Notes: generated by a model from the letters alone, not told the origin. A DNA stretch of 64,000 nucleotides from Hyphomicrobium sp. (GCF_019744875.1 NZ_JAIETU010000003.1:248001-312000), one strand, 5' to 3'. Counted from the stretch's first letter, positions 36,184 to 44,048 are shown. Made by a program: numbers and translations.

Positions 36184-36283
36184 GTGACTGGATCCTGGCC
36201 TCCACCAGGATGACGCGTTGGGAATGAGCCGTCCGTAGCGACCAATCAATCCGTCACCCTGACAAAGGTCAGGGTCCAGTCAC
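36184..36283. repeat. Palindromic intergenic repeat (REP-like) between convergent genes
   Basis: Two hairpins stand back to back: ATCCTGG/CCAGGAT around CCTCCA (36192-36212) and CCCTGAC/GTCAGGG around AAAG (36257-36274). GTGACTGGA (36184-36192) and TCCAGTCAC (36275-36283) enclose both as a 9-base inverted repeat. The pattern GACTGGATCCTGG resembles palindromic repeats common in Hyphomicrobiales genomes. It lies between the DUF4340 gene and the LysR gene and may also end transcription. Confidence 0.7.
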
Positions 36284-36340
36284 GCTTCAAGCTATGCTCA
36301 TTGAGCGAACGAGCACGAAGCCGTGCGATCGGAAAATGCT

Positions 36341-37279
36341 CTACGTTGTCCGCTCAGCAGGCGCGCGCCCGGACGCTTCGAACCTCTCCCACTCGGGATG
36401 CCCGAAGCGTTCAACGAGAAAGTCGATGAACACGCGCGTCTTCGCGGCGAGAAACCGGTTCGGCGCGTAGAGCGCATGAATGGTGACATCCTGCGGCGGG
36501 TAGTCGGGCAGCACCACGGCCAGCTTGCCGTCTGCGATATCGCACCCCACCAGAAAGCTCGGCAGCCGCGCGATGCCGATGCCCTTGAGCGCCGCCTCGC
36601 GCAGCGCGTCGCCGTTGTTGGAGCTGAGGCAGGCCGCGATCGGCACTGACATCGGCACGCCGTTGTCGGTGATCTGCCAGCGCGGCACGGTCGTCGAGTG
36701 TCCGTAGTGAAGGCAGCGGTGGCTGACGAGATCGGTCGGCTGTTCCGGCGCACCGAACGCAGCGACATACTTGGGCGCAGCCACCAGCACCACGCGCACG
36801 GTCGAAATCTTCCGGGCGATCAGGCTGGAATCGACCATCGCCCCGATGCGAACGGTCACGTCGACGCCTTCCTCCAGCGGATCGACCAGCCGGTCCGTCA
36901 GCGTCAGCTCGACCTTGAGGTCGACATACCGCGCCATGAAATCCGCAATCGCCGAACCGAGGTAGAGCGTGCCGAACGACATCGGACCGTTCACCTTCAG
37001 CACGCCGCGCGGTTCTTCGTGCAGCCGCGAGATCTGTGCTTCCGTCTCGTCCACCTGCGCGAGAATGGCGAGGCAGCGCTCGTAGTAGGCGAGCCCGGCT
37101 TCCGTCGGCACCACGCGCCGTGTGGTGCGATCGAGCAACCGTGCACCCAGCGCCTGCTCGAGTTGCGTGATCGCCTTGCTGATGGCGGAGCGCGTCACGC
37201 CAAGCCGTCGCGCCGCCTCGGCAAAGCTGCCGGTCGCCACGACCTTGACGAGCACGTTCATCGCGTCGAGCTTGTCCAT
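36341..37279 (-). CDS. LysR-type transcriptional regulator
   Basis: The 312-residue protein has an N-terminal LysR helix-turn-helix (SFAEAARRLGVTRSAISKAI and QLEQALGARLLDRTTRRVVP), then a substrate-binding domain of about 200 residues. I chose the ATG at 37279 because MDKLDAMNVLVKV is the usual LysR start; the frame is open 15 codons upstream. The target is unknown. It is in the same direction as, and 61 bases after, the amidotransferase-like gene, so these may be one transcript. Confidence 0.95.
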   Translation of the reverse strand: MDKLDAMNVLVKVVATGSFAEAARRLGVTRSAISKAITQLEQALGARLLDRTTRRVVPTEAGLAYYERCLAILAQVDETEAQISRLHEEPRGVLKVNGPMSFGTLYLGSAIADFMARYVDLKVELTLTDRLVDPLEEGVDVTVRIGAMVDSSLIARKISTVRVVLVAAPKYVAAFGAPEQPTDLVSHRCLHYGHSTTVPRWQITDNGVPMSVPIAACLSSNNGDALREAALKGIGIARLPSFLVGCDIADGKLAVVLPDYPPQDVTIHALYAPNRFLAAKTRVFIDFLVERFGHPEWERFEASGRAPAERTT

Positions 37280-37340
37280 CTGGGCGATCTCGAGCTGGGC
37301 TGGACGATGATCGGCGCCCCTCACATGGTGGGGCGCACGT

Positions 37341-38051
37341 TCAAATCAGAGATTTGAAGTTGTTATAGAGCGTCCGCGCGACGGCCGTATAGCCCGTGAG
37401 GTTCCGCTCCACATCCGCCGCCACGCGATCGACGGCGCCCGCGCCGAGCGCCACTTCGAGCGCGCGCGCATATTCCGGGATCGCCGCCCAGTCCGCCACC
37501 GTCCCGCCCGTCACCTCGACGTGGCTTTGCAGCCCATAGGCGCGGTCTCCGAAGCGGAACGCCTGGATCTCGCACGCGTCGGAGCGCGCAAGAACCTCAG
37601 CGCCCTCCGGCAATGCGGTGACTTCGGCCCCATGCCATTGCAGCACGTTGATGGGATCGGGAACGCCCGCAAACAGCGGATCGCGGCGGCCCGCCTCGGT
37701 CTTCATGATCTGGAGCGCGCCGACTTCCGGCGTCTTGCCGAGCGCAACATGCCCGCCGACAGCCTCCGCCAGCAACTGGTGCCCGAGGCAGATACCGAGA
37801 AACGGGCGGTTCATCTCGACCACGAAGCGGCGAATGGCGGCTTTCTCCGGCTTGAGCCAGGGATACTGCTCCTCCTGCCACACGTCCTGCGGACCGCCCA
37901 TCACCATCATTGCATCGAACGGCGCGAGGTCGGGAATGGTCTCGCCCTCATCGATCTCGACCGTCTCCCAGGTGATCCCGTCCGCCTTGAGGAAGTCCCG
38001 GAACACACCCGGATGCTCAACCGAAAGATGCTGCAGAACGATCAGTTTCAT
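37341..38051 (-). CDS. Class I glutamine amidotransferase-like protein
   Basis: The 236-residue protein has the nucleophile elbow FLGICLGHQLLA with catalytic Cys, and the matching His in QSHVEVTGG, followed by a conserved acidic region; these make the Cys-His-Glu triad of class I amidotransferases. Stand-alone members like this (YfeJ/GuaA-like) lack a synthetase partner and often act on small gamma-glutamyl compounds. No partner gene is adjacent. The ATG at 38051 gives MKLIVLQHL, the usual start; the frame is open 7 codons upstream. Confidence 0.9.
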   Translation of the reverse strand: MKLIVLQHLSVEHPGVFRDFLKADGITWETVEIDEGETIPDLAPFDAMMVMGGPQDVWQEEQYPWLKPEKAAIRRFVVEMNRPFLGICLGHQLLAEAVGGHVALGKTPEVGALQIMKTEAGRRDPLFAGVPDPINVLQWHGAEVTALPEGAEVLARSDACEIQAFRFGDRAYGLQSHVEVTGGTVADWAAIPEYARALEVALGAGAVDRVAADVERNLTGYTAVARTLYNNFKSLI

Positions 38052-38142
38052 GCGCGGGCTCCGCAATGCCATGGCCTAGGTCACCTTACGGCATACGCTG
38101 CCCGCAACCACCCGCACAAGTGAAAGATATTTCCCGAGAGTA

Positions 38143-38469
38143 TCATCCACCCGAGATGGCCGTCAGCACGTGCACGCGGTCACCATCCTTCAGGGCGGTG
38201 TCGATCCGGGCGCGCTGGCCATCGACCACGACATTGATATGCCGGCGGATTCGCGGCGTGGCATCGCACAGGCGGTCGCGCATGCCGGGCCACCGCTGAT
38301 CGAGCGCGGCTATGGCCTCACCCACGGTCGCCGCCGAAAGCTCGACCTCGCGCGAGGCATCGGGAAACAGAGACAGCAGCGCCCGCGGCAGCACGAGACA
38401 GACGCTCGGGAGACGAGGCGCCGCCGCCTCTAGGTTGTCATCTCCACCCGGCCTGCCGTCGTGTGCCAT
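38143..38469 (-). CDS. MoaD/ThiS-like small protein
   Basis: The 108-residue protein has the beta-grasp pattern of the MoaD/ThiS family and ends in Gly-Gly (AISGG), the tail that is adenylated and thiocarboxylated in sulfur carriers. The core is HINVVVDGQRARIDTALKDG with GDRVHVLTAIS. Its ATG overlaps the stop of the BNR-propeller gene (TGATG), so the two are translationally coupled. There is no E1-like ThiF/MoeB or molybdopterin gene nearby, so its target is unknown. It is the last gene of the ECF42 island. Confidence 0.82.
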   Translation of the reverse strand: MAHDGRPGGDDNLEAAAPRLPSVCLVLPRALLSLFPDASREVELSAATVGEAIAALDQRWPGMRDRLCDATPRIRRHINVVVDGQRARIDTALKDGDRVHVLTAISGG

Positions 38470-39545
38470 CAATCGATCACCAGCGTCTCGACCGACGAGA
38501 TCGCGGGCAGATGCTCCGCCAGGCACGACCAGCTCTCGCCCTCGTCCGCGCTGGCGAACAACGCCCCGCCGCCGGTGCCGAAATAGACGCCCGCAGGCTC
38601 CAGCCGATCCGTGCTGAGCGCCTGGCGCAGCACGCCGAAGTAGGCGTTCTGTTGCGGCAGCCCGTCACGCAAGGCGGACCACGTGGCACCCGCGTCGCGT
38701 GTGCGCCAGACGGCCGCCTTCGCGTCCGGCATGTAGCGTCCATTGATGTCGCCGTTGAGCGGCAGCAGGAACAGCGTATCGGGATCGCGCGGATGCGCCG
38801 CCGCCGGGAAGCCGAACGTCGACGGCAGCCCATCTTCGATGCTGGTCCACACGCGCCCGCCGTCGTCGCTGCGGTACATGCCGCAATGGTTCTGCTGATA
38901 GAGCCGGTCCGATCCTCCCGGCGCCATCACGAGGCTGTGCACGCACTGCCCGACTTCCGGATACCTCTGGTCTTCCGGCATGTAGTCGGCCCGCGTGCCG
39001 CGATTGCGCGGCTCCCACGTCGCCCCGCCATCGGCGGAATGGAACACACCTGCCGAGGATATTCCGACCCAGAGCTGCGCCGCGTCGTCCCCCCGCGTCA
39101 CGATGTGATGCAGGATCAGGCCGCCGCCACCTGGCTGCCACTGCGTCCGCGAAGGATGCGCGCGCAGTCCCGCGACGTGCCTCCACGTTTCGCCGCCGTC
39201 GCAGCTTTTGAAGAGACCCGCGGGCTCCACGCCCGCATAGAGCCCGTCGGGGCCGACCGCGAGACTCCACGCATTCGCCACCGGCTCCTCGCCCTCCTCG
39301 TAGGCGAGCCCCGCACTCGAATGCGTCCATGTCTCGCCGAGGTCGGTCGTTTTCCACACCGCCGGACCGAACCACGCATTGCCGCCCGCCGCATAGATCG
39401 TTCGCTCGGCCGGATCGGCAATCATGTGCTGGATGGGCCACGTTTCGCAGAACGGACCTTTGATGGTCCAGCTTCGGCGCCCGTCGTTGCTCTCGACAAG
39501 GAAAGCGCCCTTCTTCGTTCCGACGAGGAGGAGGACCTTGCTCAT
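38469..39545 (-). CDS. BNR/sialidase-type beta-propeller protein
   Basis: The 358-residue protein has several Asp-box repeats (SADGGATWE, SDDGGRVWTS, SADEGESWS, KSCDGGETWRH) spread over the length, the mark of a six- or seven-bladed propeller of the BNR/YVTN type. There is no signal peptide, so it appears to be cytoplasmic. Although such proteins are often labelled exo-alpha-sialidase, the catalytic Arg triad is not evident and I would not call it a sialidase. Its stop overlaps the start of the MoaD-like gene, and it follows the SRPBCC gene by 4 bases. Confidence 0.85.
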   Translation of the reverse strand: MSKVLLLVGTKKGAFLVESNDGRRSWTIKGPFCETWPIQHMIADPAERTIYAAGGNAWFGPAVWKTTDLGETWTHSSAGLAYEEGEEPVANAWSLAVGPDGLYAGVEPAGLFKSCDGGETWRHVAGLRAHPSRTQWQPGGGGLILHHIVTRGDDAAQLWVGISSAGVFHSADGGATWEPRNRGTRADYMPEDQRYPEVGQCVHSLVMAPGGSDRLYQQNHCGMYRSDDGGRVWTSIEDGLPSTFGFPAAAHPRDPDTLFLLPLNGDINGRYMPDAKAAVWRTRDAGATWSALRDGLPQQNAYFGVLRQALSTDRLEPAGVYFGTGGGALFASADEGESWSCLAEHLPAISSVETLVID

Positions 39546-39549
39546 GGGA

Positions 39550-40110
39550 TCAGGCCTTTGCTGACATTGCCGGGGCGCGTTCGGTCGCGGCCTTCAGGCT
39601 CGCGAGACCGGCCTCGAAATCCTGGCCGCACATGCGATCCACGTCGATAAAGAGATGCAGCACCTTTGCGAGAAGCGGCACCCGGCCGGCGATGGCCCAG
39701 GTGACGATCGTGTTTTCGCCATCCGGAACAAGCGTGAACGTCACGCGGTGGCTGGCCGTCATGGGCTTCACCATGTTGAGCCCAAAGTCGACCTGCGACG
39801 GCCGCGTCGCGCTCAGGATCTCGAGCCAGCCCTCGCCGATCTGGCTATTGCCCTTCCAGTCGTAACGCTGGCCGGGCCCCTCGGAAGGCCCGCTGAAGGT
39901 CCGCGTCATGTTTGGGTCCTTCTTTTCGAAAGGCGACCAGGTCGTGAACGCCCTGAGGTCGTTGATCAGCGGAAAAATCGCCTCGGGGGGCGCCGCGATC
40001 GCAACACGGCGCGAGGCCTGGAACTGGTCCGGCCGGGTGGAAGCGTAAGCGACCAAAAGCGCCACCGCCACGAGAAGGCCGATTGCAATATATCCAATCG
40101 TATCGAGCAT
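39550..40110 (-). CDS. SRPBCC (polyketide cyclase-like) protein with membrane anchor
   Basis: The 186-residue protein begins with a hydrophobic helix (GYIAIGLLVAVALLVAYAS), followed by a START/SRPBCC fold whose opening is RRVAIAAPPEAIFPLINDLR, typical for this family. The hydrophobic cavity binds small lipids or ketides. It is in a run with the BNR gene (4 bases apart) and the YciI gene upstream (15 bases), so it belongs to the ECF42 operon. In other bacteria SRPBCC/AHSA1 genes often accompany YciI and ECF genes. Confidence 0.85.
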   Translation of the reverse strand: MLDTIGYIAIGLLVAVALLVAYASTRPDQFQASRRVAIAAPPEAIFPLINDLRAFTTWSPFEKKDPNMTRTFSGPSEGPGQRYDWKGNSQIGEGWLEILSATRPSQVDFGLNMVKPMTASHRVTFTLVPDGENTIVTWAIAGRVPLLAKVLHLFIDVDRMCGQDFEAGLASLKAATERAPAMSAKA

Positions 40111-40125
40111 GTTTCGTCTCCCTGG

Positions 40126-40554
40126 CTACGCGGTCGTGCGCTTCTCGAGCGTCTCGCGCAGGCGCTCTTCCTGCTCCCGCAGCTCCGGCGTGAACGCATC
40201 TCCAAAGTCGGCGGCTTCAAACACCGGACGGATTTCGATCTCACTATGTCCGCCATCGGTGTTCGGGCAGCGCCGCACCCAGGCGATCGCTTCATCCATC
40301 GATGAGACAGTCCACATCCAGAAACCCGCGATGGTCCCATTGAGATCGAACGGCCCACGCGTCACGTCCGTATTGTCGCCGTCAAACGAAACGCGCGCGC
40401 CCTTCGCCGTTGGATGCAGCCCTTCGCCCGAAAGCATGATGCCGGCTTTGACGAGCTCCTCGTTGTACCTCCCCATGTCCGCCAAAAGTTGCGTGCTTGG
40501 CATTTTTCCGGCTTCCGTGTCTGCGGTCGCCTTCATCACCACCATGACTTTCAT
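40126..40554 (-). CDS. YciI/DGPF family protein
   Basis: The 142-residue protein has the YCII fold with RGPFDLNGTIAGFWMW, a degenerate form of the DGPF motif, and a C-terminal extension of about 40 residues. YciI-like proteins are small, and many with the DGPF motif are encoded beside ECF42 sigma factors; their biochemical role is not settled. It is the third gene of this run, 72 bases after the sigma gene. The sister gene lies on the other side of the sigma factor. Confidence 0.88.
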   Translation of the reverse strand: MKVMVVMKATADTEAGKMPSTQLLADMGRYNEELVKAGIMLSGEGLHPTAKGARVSFDGDNTDVTRGPFDLNGTIAGFWMWTVSSMDEAIAWVRRCPNTDGGHSEIEIRPVFEAADFGDAFTPELREQEERLRETLEKRTTA

Positions 40555-40626
40555 CGGCTCTTTTCCTTCATTTGTGCGGTTACGGATCTAGGACGATCCC
40601 GCCCGCCGCGATCCGACACGCTCCTC

Positions 40627-41940
40627 CTACTTTTCCACGCTTTGCGGCTTTGCCGCGCGGCCCGACGCCTTCCGTTTCGCCCTGTCTGCCTTTTCGATCC
40701 GGTCGAGATGCAGGCGGATGTGCGCGGCTTCCTGAGGTGTCCGCGCCAGCGAGATCGCATGGTTGAACGCATCCCGCGCCTCCTCGGCGCGGCCGAGATC
40801 GAGCAGCAGCGCGCCCTTGAGACCGAAAAAATGAAAGTACCCGGAGAGCTTCCCGGCCAGCGGCTCGATCATCGCGAGCGCCGCCTCGGGACCCCGCACC
40901 TTGCTCGCGGCCACGGCCCGGTTGAGCGTCACGACGGGCGACGGCTGAAGCTGTTCAAGCCCGGAATAAAGACCTTCGATCTGCACCCAGTCCGTCGCAT
41001 CGAAGCTCGGCGCCGTGTCGTGCAGCGCCGCGATCGCGGCCTGGATCTGGTACGCCCCGGGGCGGCGATGGCGCATCGCCTTGTCGAGCAGCGCTTCACC
41101 TTCCGCGATCAGATCCTTGCGCCACGTCGCGCGATCCTGATCCTCCAGCAGCACGATGGCGCCCGCAGCGTCGAGTCGCGCCGGCGACCGCGCATGCTGA
41201 AACAGCAGCAGCGCCGTGAGCCCCAGCATTTCAGGCTCGGATGGAAAAAGCCGCAGCAGCAGGCGGGCGAGCCGAATGGCCTCCTCGCACAACGGCAAGC
41301 GCAGATGCGCCTCACCGCCGCTCGCCGAATAGCCTTCGTTGAACAGGAGGTAGATCATCGCCGCAACGGTGCCGAGCCGTTCGCTGCGCTCCACAGCGCC
41401 TGGCGTTTCAAAGGCGACGCCCGCTTGCGCCACACGCCGCTTGGCCCGCGTGATGCGCTGCTCCATGGCCGCTTCGCCGACGAGAAACGCGCGCGCGATT
41501 TCGCCGACCGTGAGCCCGGACACGACGCGCAACGCCAATGCGATCTGCTGCGTGCTCGGCAGGTCCGGATGACAGCAGATGAACAGCAAGCGCAGGATGT
41601 CGTCGCGGTAATGCGCATCGTCGAGCCGCGAGACGAGCGCGCCCTCCGCATCGTCGGTATCCGAGACCGCGTCTTCATCGTCCAGCGCTTCGGATTTGCT
41701 CTCACGGCGCAGCGCATCGATTGCCACGTTCCGGCCGACCATGATGAGCCACGCGGCCGGATCGCGCGGCGGCCCGTTCTCAGGCCACGACTTGAGCGCC
41801 CTGAGGGATGCCTCCTGGAACGCCTCTTCCGCCCGGTCGAGATCGCGGAAGTAGCGCATCAGCGCCGCCACGGCCTGGGGCCGCGCGCTTGTCACCGCAG
41901 CGTCGAGCCAGGCGAGATCGGTCACGTCGCGGCGCTCCAA
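40627..41940 (-). CDS. ECF42-type sigma factor with C-terminal TPR-like domain
   Basis: The 437-residue sigma factor has region 2 (MRYFRDLDRAEEAFQEASLR and PAAWLIMVGRNVAIDALRRE) and region 4 (LRVVSGLTVGEIARAFLVGE), followed by about 220 residues of helical repeats. This long helical tail and the flanking YciI/DGPF genes are the marks of ECF42, a group described in Actinobacteria and Proteobacteria in which the C-terminal domain is needed for activity; no anti-sigma factor is used. It overlaps the upstream YciI gene by 19 bases. Confidence 0.92.
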   Translation of the reverse strand: MERRDVTDLAWLDAAVTSARPQAVAALMRYFRDLDRAEEAFQEASLRALKSWPENGPPRDPAAWLIMVGRNVAIDALRRESKSEALDDEDAVSDTDDAEGALVSRLDDAHYRDDILRLLFICCHPDLPSTQQIALALRVVSGLTVGEIARAFLVGEAAMEQRITRAKRRVAQAGVAFETPGAVERSERLGTVAAMIYLLFNEGYSASGGEAHLRLPLCEEAIRLARLLLRLFPSEPEMLGLTALLLFQHARSPARLDAAGAIVLLEDQDRATWRKDLIAEGEALLDKAMRHRRPGAYQIQAAIAALHDTAPSFDATDWVQIEGLYSGLEQLQPSPVVTLNRAVAASKVRGPEAALAMIEPLAGKLSGYFHFFGLKGALLLDLGRAEEARDAFNHAISLARTPQEAAHIRLHLDRIEKADRAKRKASGRAAKPQSVEK

Positions 41941-42293
41941 TCATGGAAGTAGCCGATCGGGCGCACTTCGTAGGCCCCGCCCGGATTGGCCTCGGCAAGC
42001 TCCCGCGTAAACGCGAGCGCTTCCTCGAGGTTCGGACAATCGACAACGAAGAAGCCCAGCAACTGCTCTTTGGTCTCGGCGAACGGCCCGTCCAGCACCA
42101 CGGCCGGCTCGTTGTCGCGGCGCAAGGTCGTGGCCGCCGTGGTCGGCATCAGGCGGGCGACCGGGCCGAGCTGGCCCATTTTCGCGCGCCGCTCCTGCAC
42201 CGCGCCGAGCTTGGCCATCACCGCGTCGTCGTGCTCCTTGCTCCAGGCACAGACGACATTTTCGGCGTGATAACAGAGAATTGCATATTTCAT
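41922..42293 (-). CDS. YciI/DGPF family protein
   Basis: The 123-residue protein has the canonical core of the family, with LDGPFAETKEQLLGFFVVDC carrying the DGPF motif, and a His in YHAENVVC. It is the first gene of the island, followed by the ECF42 sigma with a 19-base overlap, so translation is coupled. ECF42 sigma factors commonly regulate such DGPF genes, which suggests a positive loop here. The promoter should lie in 42294-42430; I see no clear TGTCGA-type element there. Confidence 0.92.
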   Translation of the reverse strand: MKYAILCYHAENVVCAWSKEHDDAVMAKLGAVQERRAKMGQLGPVARLMPTTAATTLRRDNEPAVVLDGPFAETKEQLLGFFVVDCPNLEEALAFTRELAEANPGGAYEVRPIGYFHDWSAAT

Positions 42294-42430
42294 TCGGGTC
42301 TCCTGACGCGTGTGTAAACCAAGGACGCACGAGACTATGCGATCCCGACCGGCCTCGTAAAAAAAGCGCCGCCTTCGGGCCGCGAGCGGTGAAGAGGCTC
42401 TTTCCAGCTTTTTTCGTTTTTTCTGAGCCG

Positions 42431-42444
42431 GTTCCGGGCGGAAC
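42431..42444. promoter_or_regulatory. Palindrome upstream of first Cys-rich gene
   Basis: GTTCC-GGGC-GGAAC (42431-42444) is a perfect 5-base inverted repeat 79 bases before the ATG. It is followed by AGCGGCCG, and the same arrangement occurs before the second paralogue, so the element is conserved between the copies. Confidence 0.5.
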
Positions 42445-42522
42445 AGCGGCCGCGGCCGGTCGGCGCGATAGTCCTCGCATCAGCCCAGCGCAGAAGCAGC
42501 GCGACACGGTGGAGAAACCCAG

Positions 42523-42792
42523 ATGACCACGATCCGCAACCTCGCAGCCGGCGCAGTCACCCTCAGCGTTCTCCTCGTCTCCAGCCAGGCCGGTGCCGTC
42601 AGCCTCGGCGTCAAGCTCGCCTGCGCCGCCGATTACCACGCCCACTGCAGCATGCATGCCCCCGACTCCCCCGGCGTCCGCAAGTGCATGCGCGCCGTGG
42701 GCCGTAACCTCTCGCAGGGCTGCATCAGCGCGCTCGTAGCCGCCGGCGAAGTCTCAAAGTCGACCGTCCAGCGCAAGGTCGCCGCCAAGTAA
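42523..42792 (+). CDS. Exported Cys-rich repeat protein, copy 1
   Basis: The 89-residue product has a Sec signal (about residues 1-25) and a mature domain with four Cys at 34, 42, 55 and 67. The spacing CAADYHAHC then CMRAVGRNLSQGC fits the GLG1-type cysteine-rich repeat (PF00839), known from Golgi protein 1 and found as single copies in exported bacterial proteins; two disulfides are expected. Residues 17-82 are identical to copy 2 at 43061. The function in bacteria is unknown. It has its own terminator, and a palindrome is shared with the upstream region of copy 2. Confidence 0.85.
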   Translation: MTTIRNLAAGAVTLSVLLVSSQAGAVSLGVKLACAADYHAHCSMHAPDSPGVRKCMRAVGRNLSQGCISALVAAGEVSKSTVQRKVAAK

Positions 42793-42816
42793 GGCGCATT
42801 TGTTTGAGCCCATCAG

Positions 42817-42849
42817 CCGGAGCGGCTTTCCACGCTCCGGTCTGTTTTT
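42817..42849 (+). terminator. Intrinsic terminator after Cys-rich copy 1
   Basis: CCGGAGCG (42817-42824) and CGCTCCGG (42833-42840) pair around GCTTTCCA and are followed by TCTGTTTTT. The loop resembles that of the terminator after copy 2, so the terminator was probably duplicated with the gene. Confidence 0.88.
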
Positions 42850-42953
42850 GAATGAAATATCAGATATTTAACCGAGGAGCACCCACCCGCCGCCCATCGA
42901 AAAGCCCGACTGCCCCAAATTTTTTGAGAAAATTTCCGCGAGTTTGCTGCCGC

Positions 42954-42967
42954 GTTCCCCTGGGAAC
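42954..42967. promoter_or_regulatory. Palindrome upstream of second Cys-rich gene
   Basis: GTTCCC-CT-GGGAAC is a perfect 6-base inverted repeat (42954-42967) 94 bases before the ATG of copy 2, followed by AGCGGCCG as before copy 1. Confidence 0.5.
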
Positions 42968-43060
42968 AGCGGCCGAGGCTGGTTGGGCGCATTCTCTCCT
43001 CATCGGACACACACTGGCAGTCGTGTCGAAGACGCGCCAGGCAAGAAAGCGGAGAGCCAA

Positions 43061-43330
43061 ATGACCAAGATCCAGAACATCCTCGCAGCAAGCATCACCC
43101 TCGGCGCTCTTCTGGTTTCGAGCCAGGCCGGCGCCGTCAGCCTCGGCGTCAAGCTCGCCTGCGCCGCCGACTACCACGCTCACTGCAGCATGCACGCCCC
43201 CGACTCCCCCGGCGTCCGCAAGTGCATGCGCGCCGTTGGCCGCAACCTCTCGCAGGGCTGCATCAGCGCCCTCGTAGCCGCCGGCGAAGTCTCCAAGTCG
43301 ACCGTCGAGCGCAAGGTCGCCACCAAGTAA
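43061..43330 (+). CDS. Exported Cys-rich repeat protein, copy 2
   Basis: An 89-residue paralogue of the gene at 42523: identical from residue 17 to residue 82, differing only in the first half of the signal peptide, at Gln83 to Glu, and at Ala88 to Thr. The same four Cys are present. The DNA of the mature region is also nearly identical, so the duplication is recent or maintained by gene conversion. A GGAGAG box is at a good distance before the ATG. It has a separate promoter region and a separate strong terminator. Confidence 0.85.
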   Translation: MTKIQNILAASITLGALLVSSQAGAVSLGVKLACAADYHAHCSMHAPDSPGVRKCMRAVGRNLSQGCISALVAAGEVSKSTVERKVATK

Positions 43331-43398
43331 GGATCAAGGCGAGTTGCTGAGGCTCCGCCCGCAGCTCGAGCCATTCGACGGCTTAACACTCCGAATAA

Positions 43399-43432
43399 AA
43401 AAGCCGGTGCGGCTCTCCACGCACCGGCTTTT
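43399..43432. terminator. Strong bidirectional terminator after Cys-rich copy 2
   Basis: Thirteen-base arms (43399-43411 and 43420-43432) pair perfectly around GCTCTCCA, with A and T at the outer ends. It can end copy 2 and also transcription coming from the tRNA-Thr side. Confidence 0.92.
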
Positions 43433-43487
43433 CCATGCCCCCTCTCTCGAGAGCAAACCGCCATCCCCCGCGCGAGCGCAACGGCGC

Positions 43488-43603
43488 GGATACGGCCTCG
43501 CGCCGTTCCGCGCACGTCCCAAACGGGGCACACTGCAGTCACCGGTTTTGTTACCGGCGAAAGGGATACGGTCTCGCGCCGTTCCGCGCACGTTCCAAAC
43601 AGG
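43488..43603. repeat. Pair of 40-base direct repeats
   Basis: Copies at 43488-43527 and 43564-43603 start with GGATACGG and share GCGCCGTTCCGCGCACGT; they differ at about four positions. The second copy is extended to a palindrome at 43589-43609. They lie between the Cys-rich gene and tRNA-Thr and are not within any coding sequence I support. Confidence 0.65.
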
Positions 43604-43662
43604 AACGTGGGAAAGCTCGCCGCCACGGATAGGGGTAAGTCTTGAGAGATCTTGATATTTTC

Positions 43663-43737
<75 letters not shown>

Positions 43738-44048
43738 CAACCTAGAAAATATGCTTGATTGTCAGCGCTTTGCGCTGCGGGCTTTCGCCTCCCGCGCAAA
43801 CCAGAGGGCCGCACGGCTGCGATCATCTAACCGACCCGCACGCCAAGAGCAACCGGCCCTGCACCGAAAAATGAGATCGTGGCCCGCCAACGCCGCGAAA
43901 ATTGCCGCACGCCCTTCGAACTTCGCGCCCTGGCGGCTCATTCTGCCTTTGCCAAACGACGAACCACCGCCTGCAACGAGCCATCATTTGATTTGCGTGA
44001 GCCGCGGTCGCAGCGACAGAATTAGGCGCGCCCAAGGAGCAAGCCCCC
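43738..44048. other. Intergenic region before universal stress protein gene
   Basis: I see no gene, repeat or strong hairpin in these 311 bases; the last part carries a good ribosome site (AAGGAG, 44035-44040) for the next gene, and the tRNA-Thr promoter must lie at its left end. Confidence 0.5.

Larger units (their letters stand above)
43331..43662. other. Intergenic region with terminator and direct repeats
   Basis: These 332 bases contain the terminator of copy 2, two 40-base direct repeats (43488-43527, 43564-43603) and a palindrome CACGTTCC-AAACA-GGAACGTG at 43589-43609. No gene is supported. Confidence 0.6.

Noticed and set aside
38469-39545. Calling the BNR protein an exo-alpha-sialidase
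   Set aside because: Asp boxes alone define the propeller; there is no signal peptide or visible Arg triad.
42441-42990. GGAAC in the Cys-rich gene palindromes as EcfG promoters
   Set aside because: No CGTT occurs 16-17 bases downstream; the only GTT is at 14 bases in copy 2, so the palindrome itself is the likelier signal.
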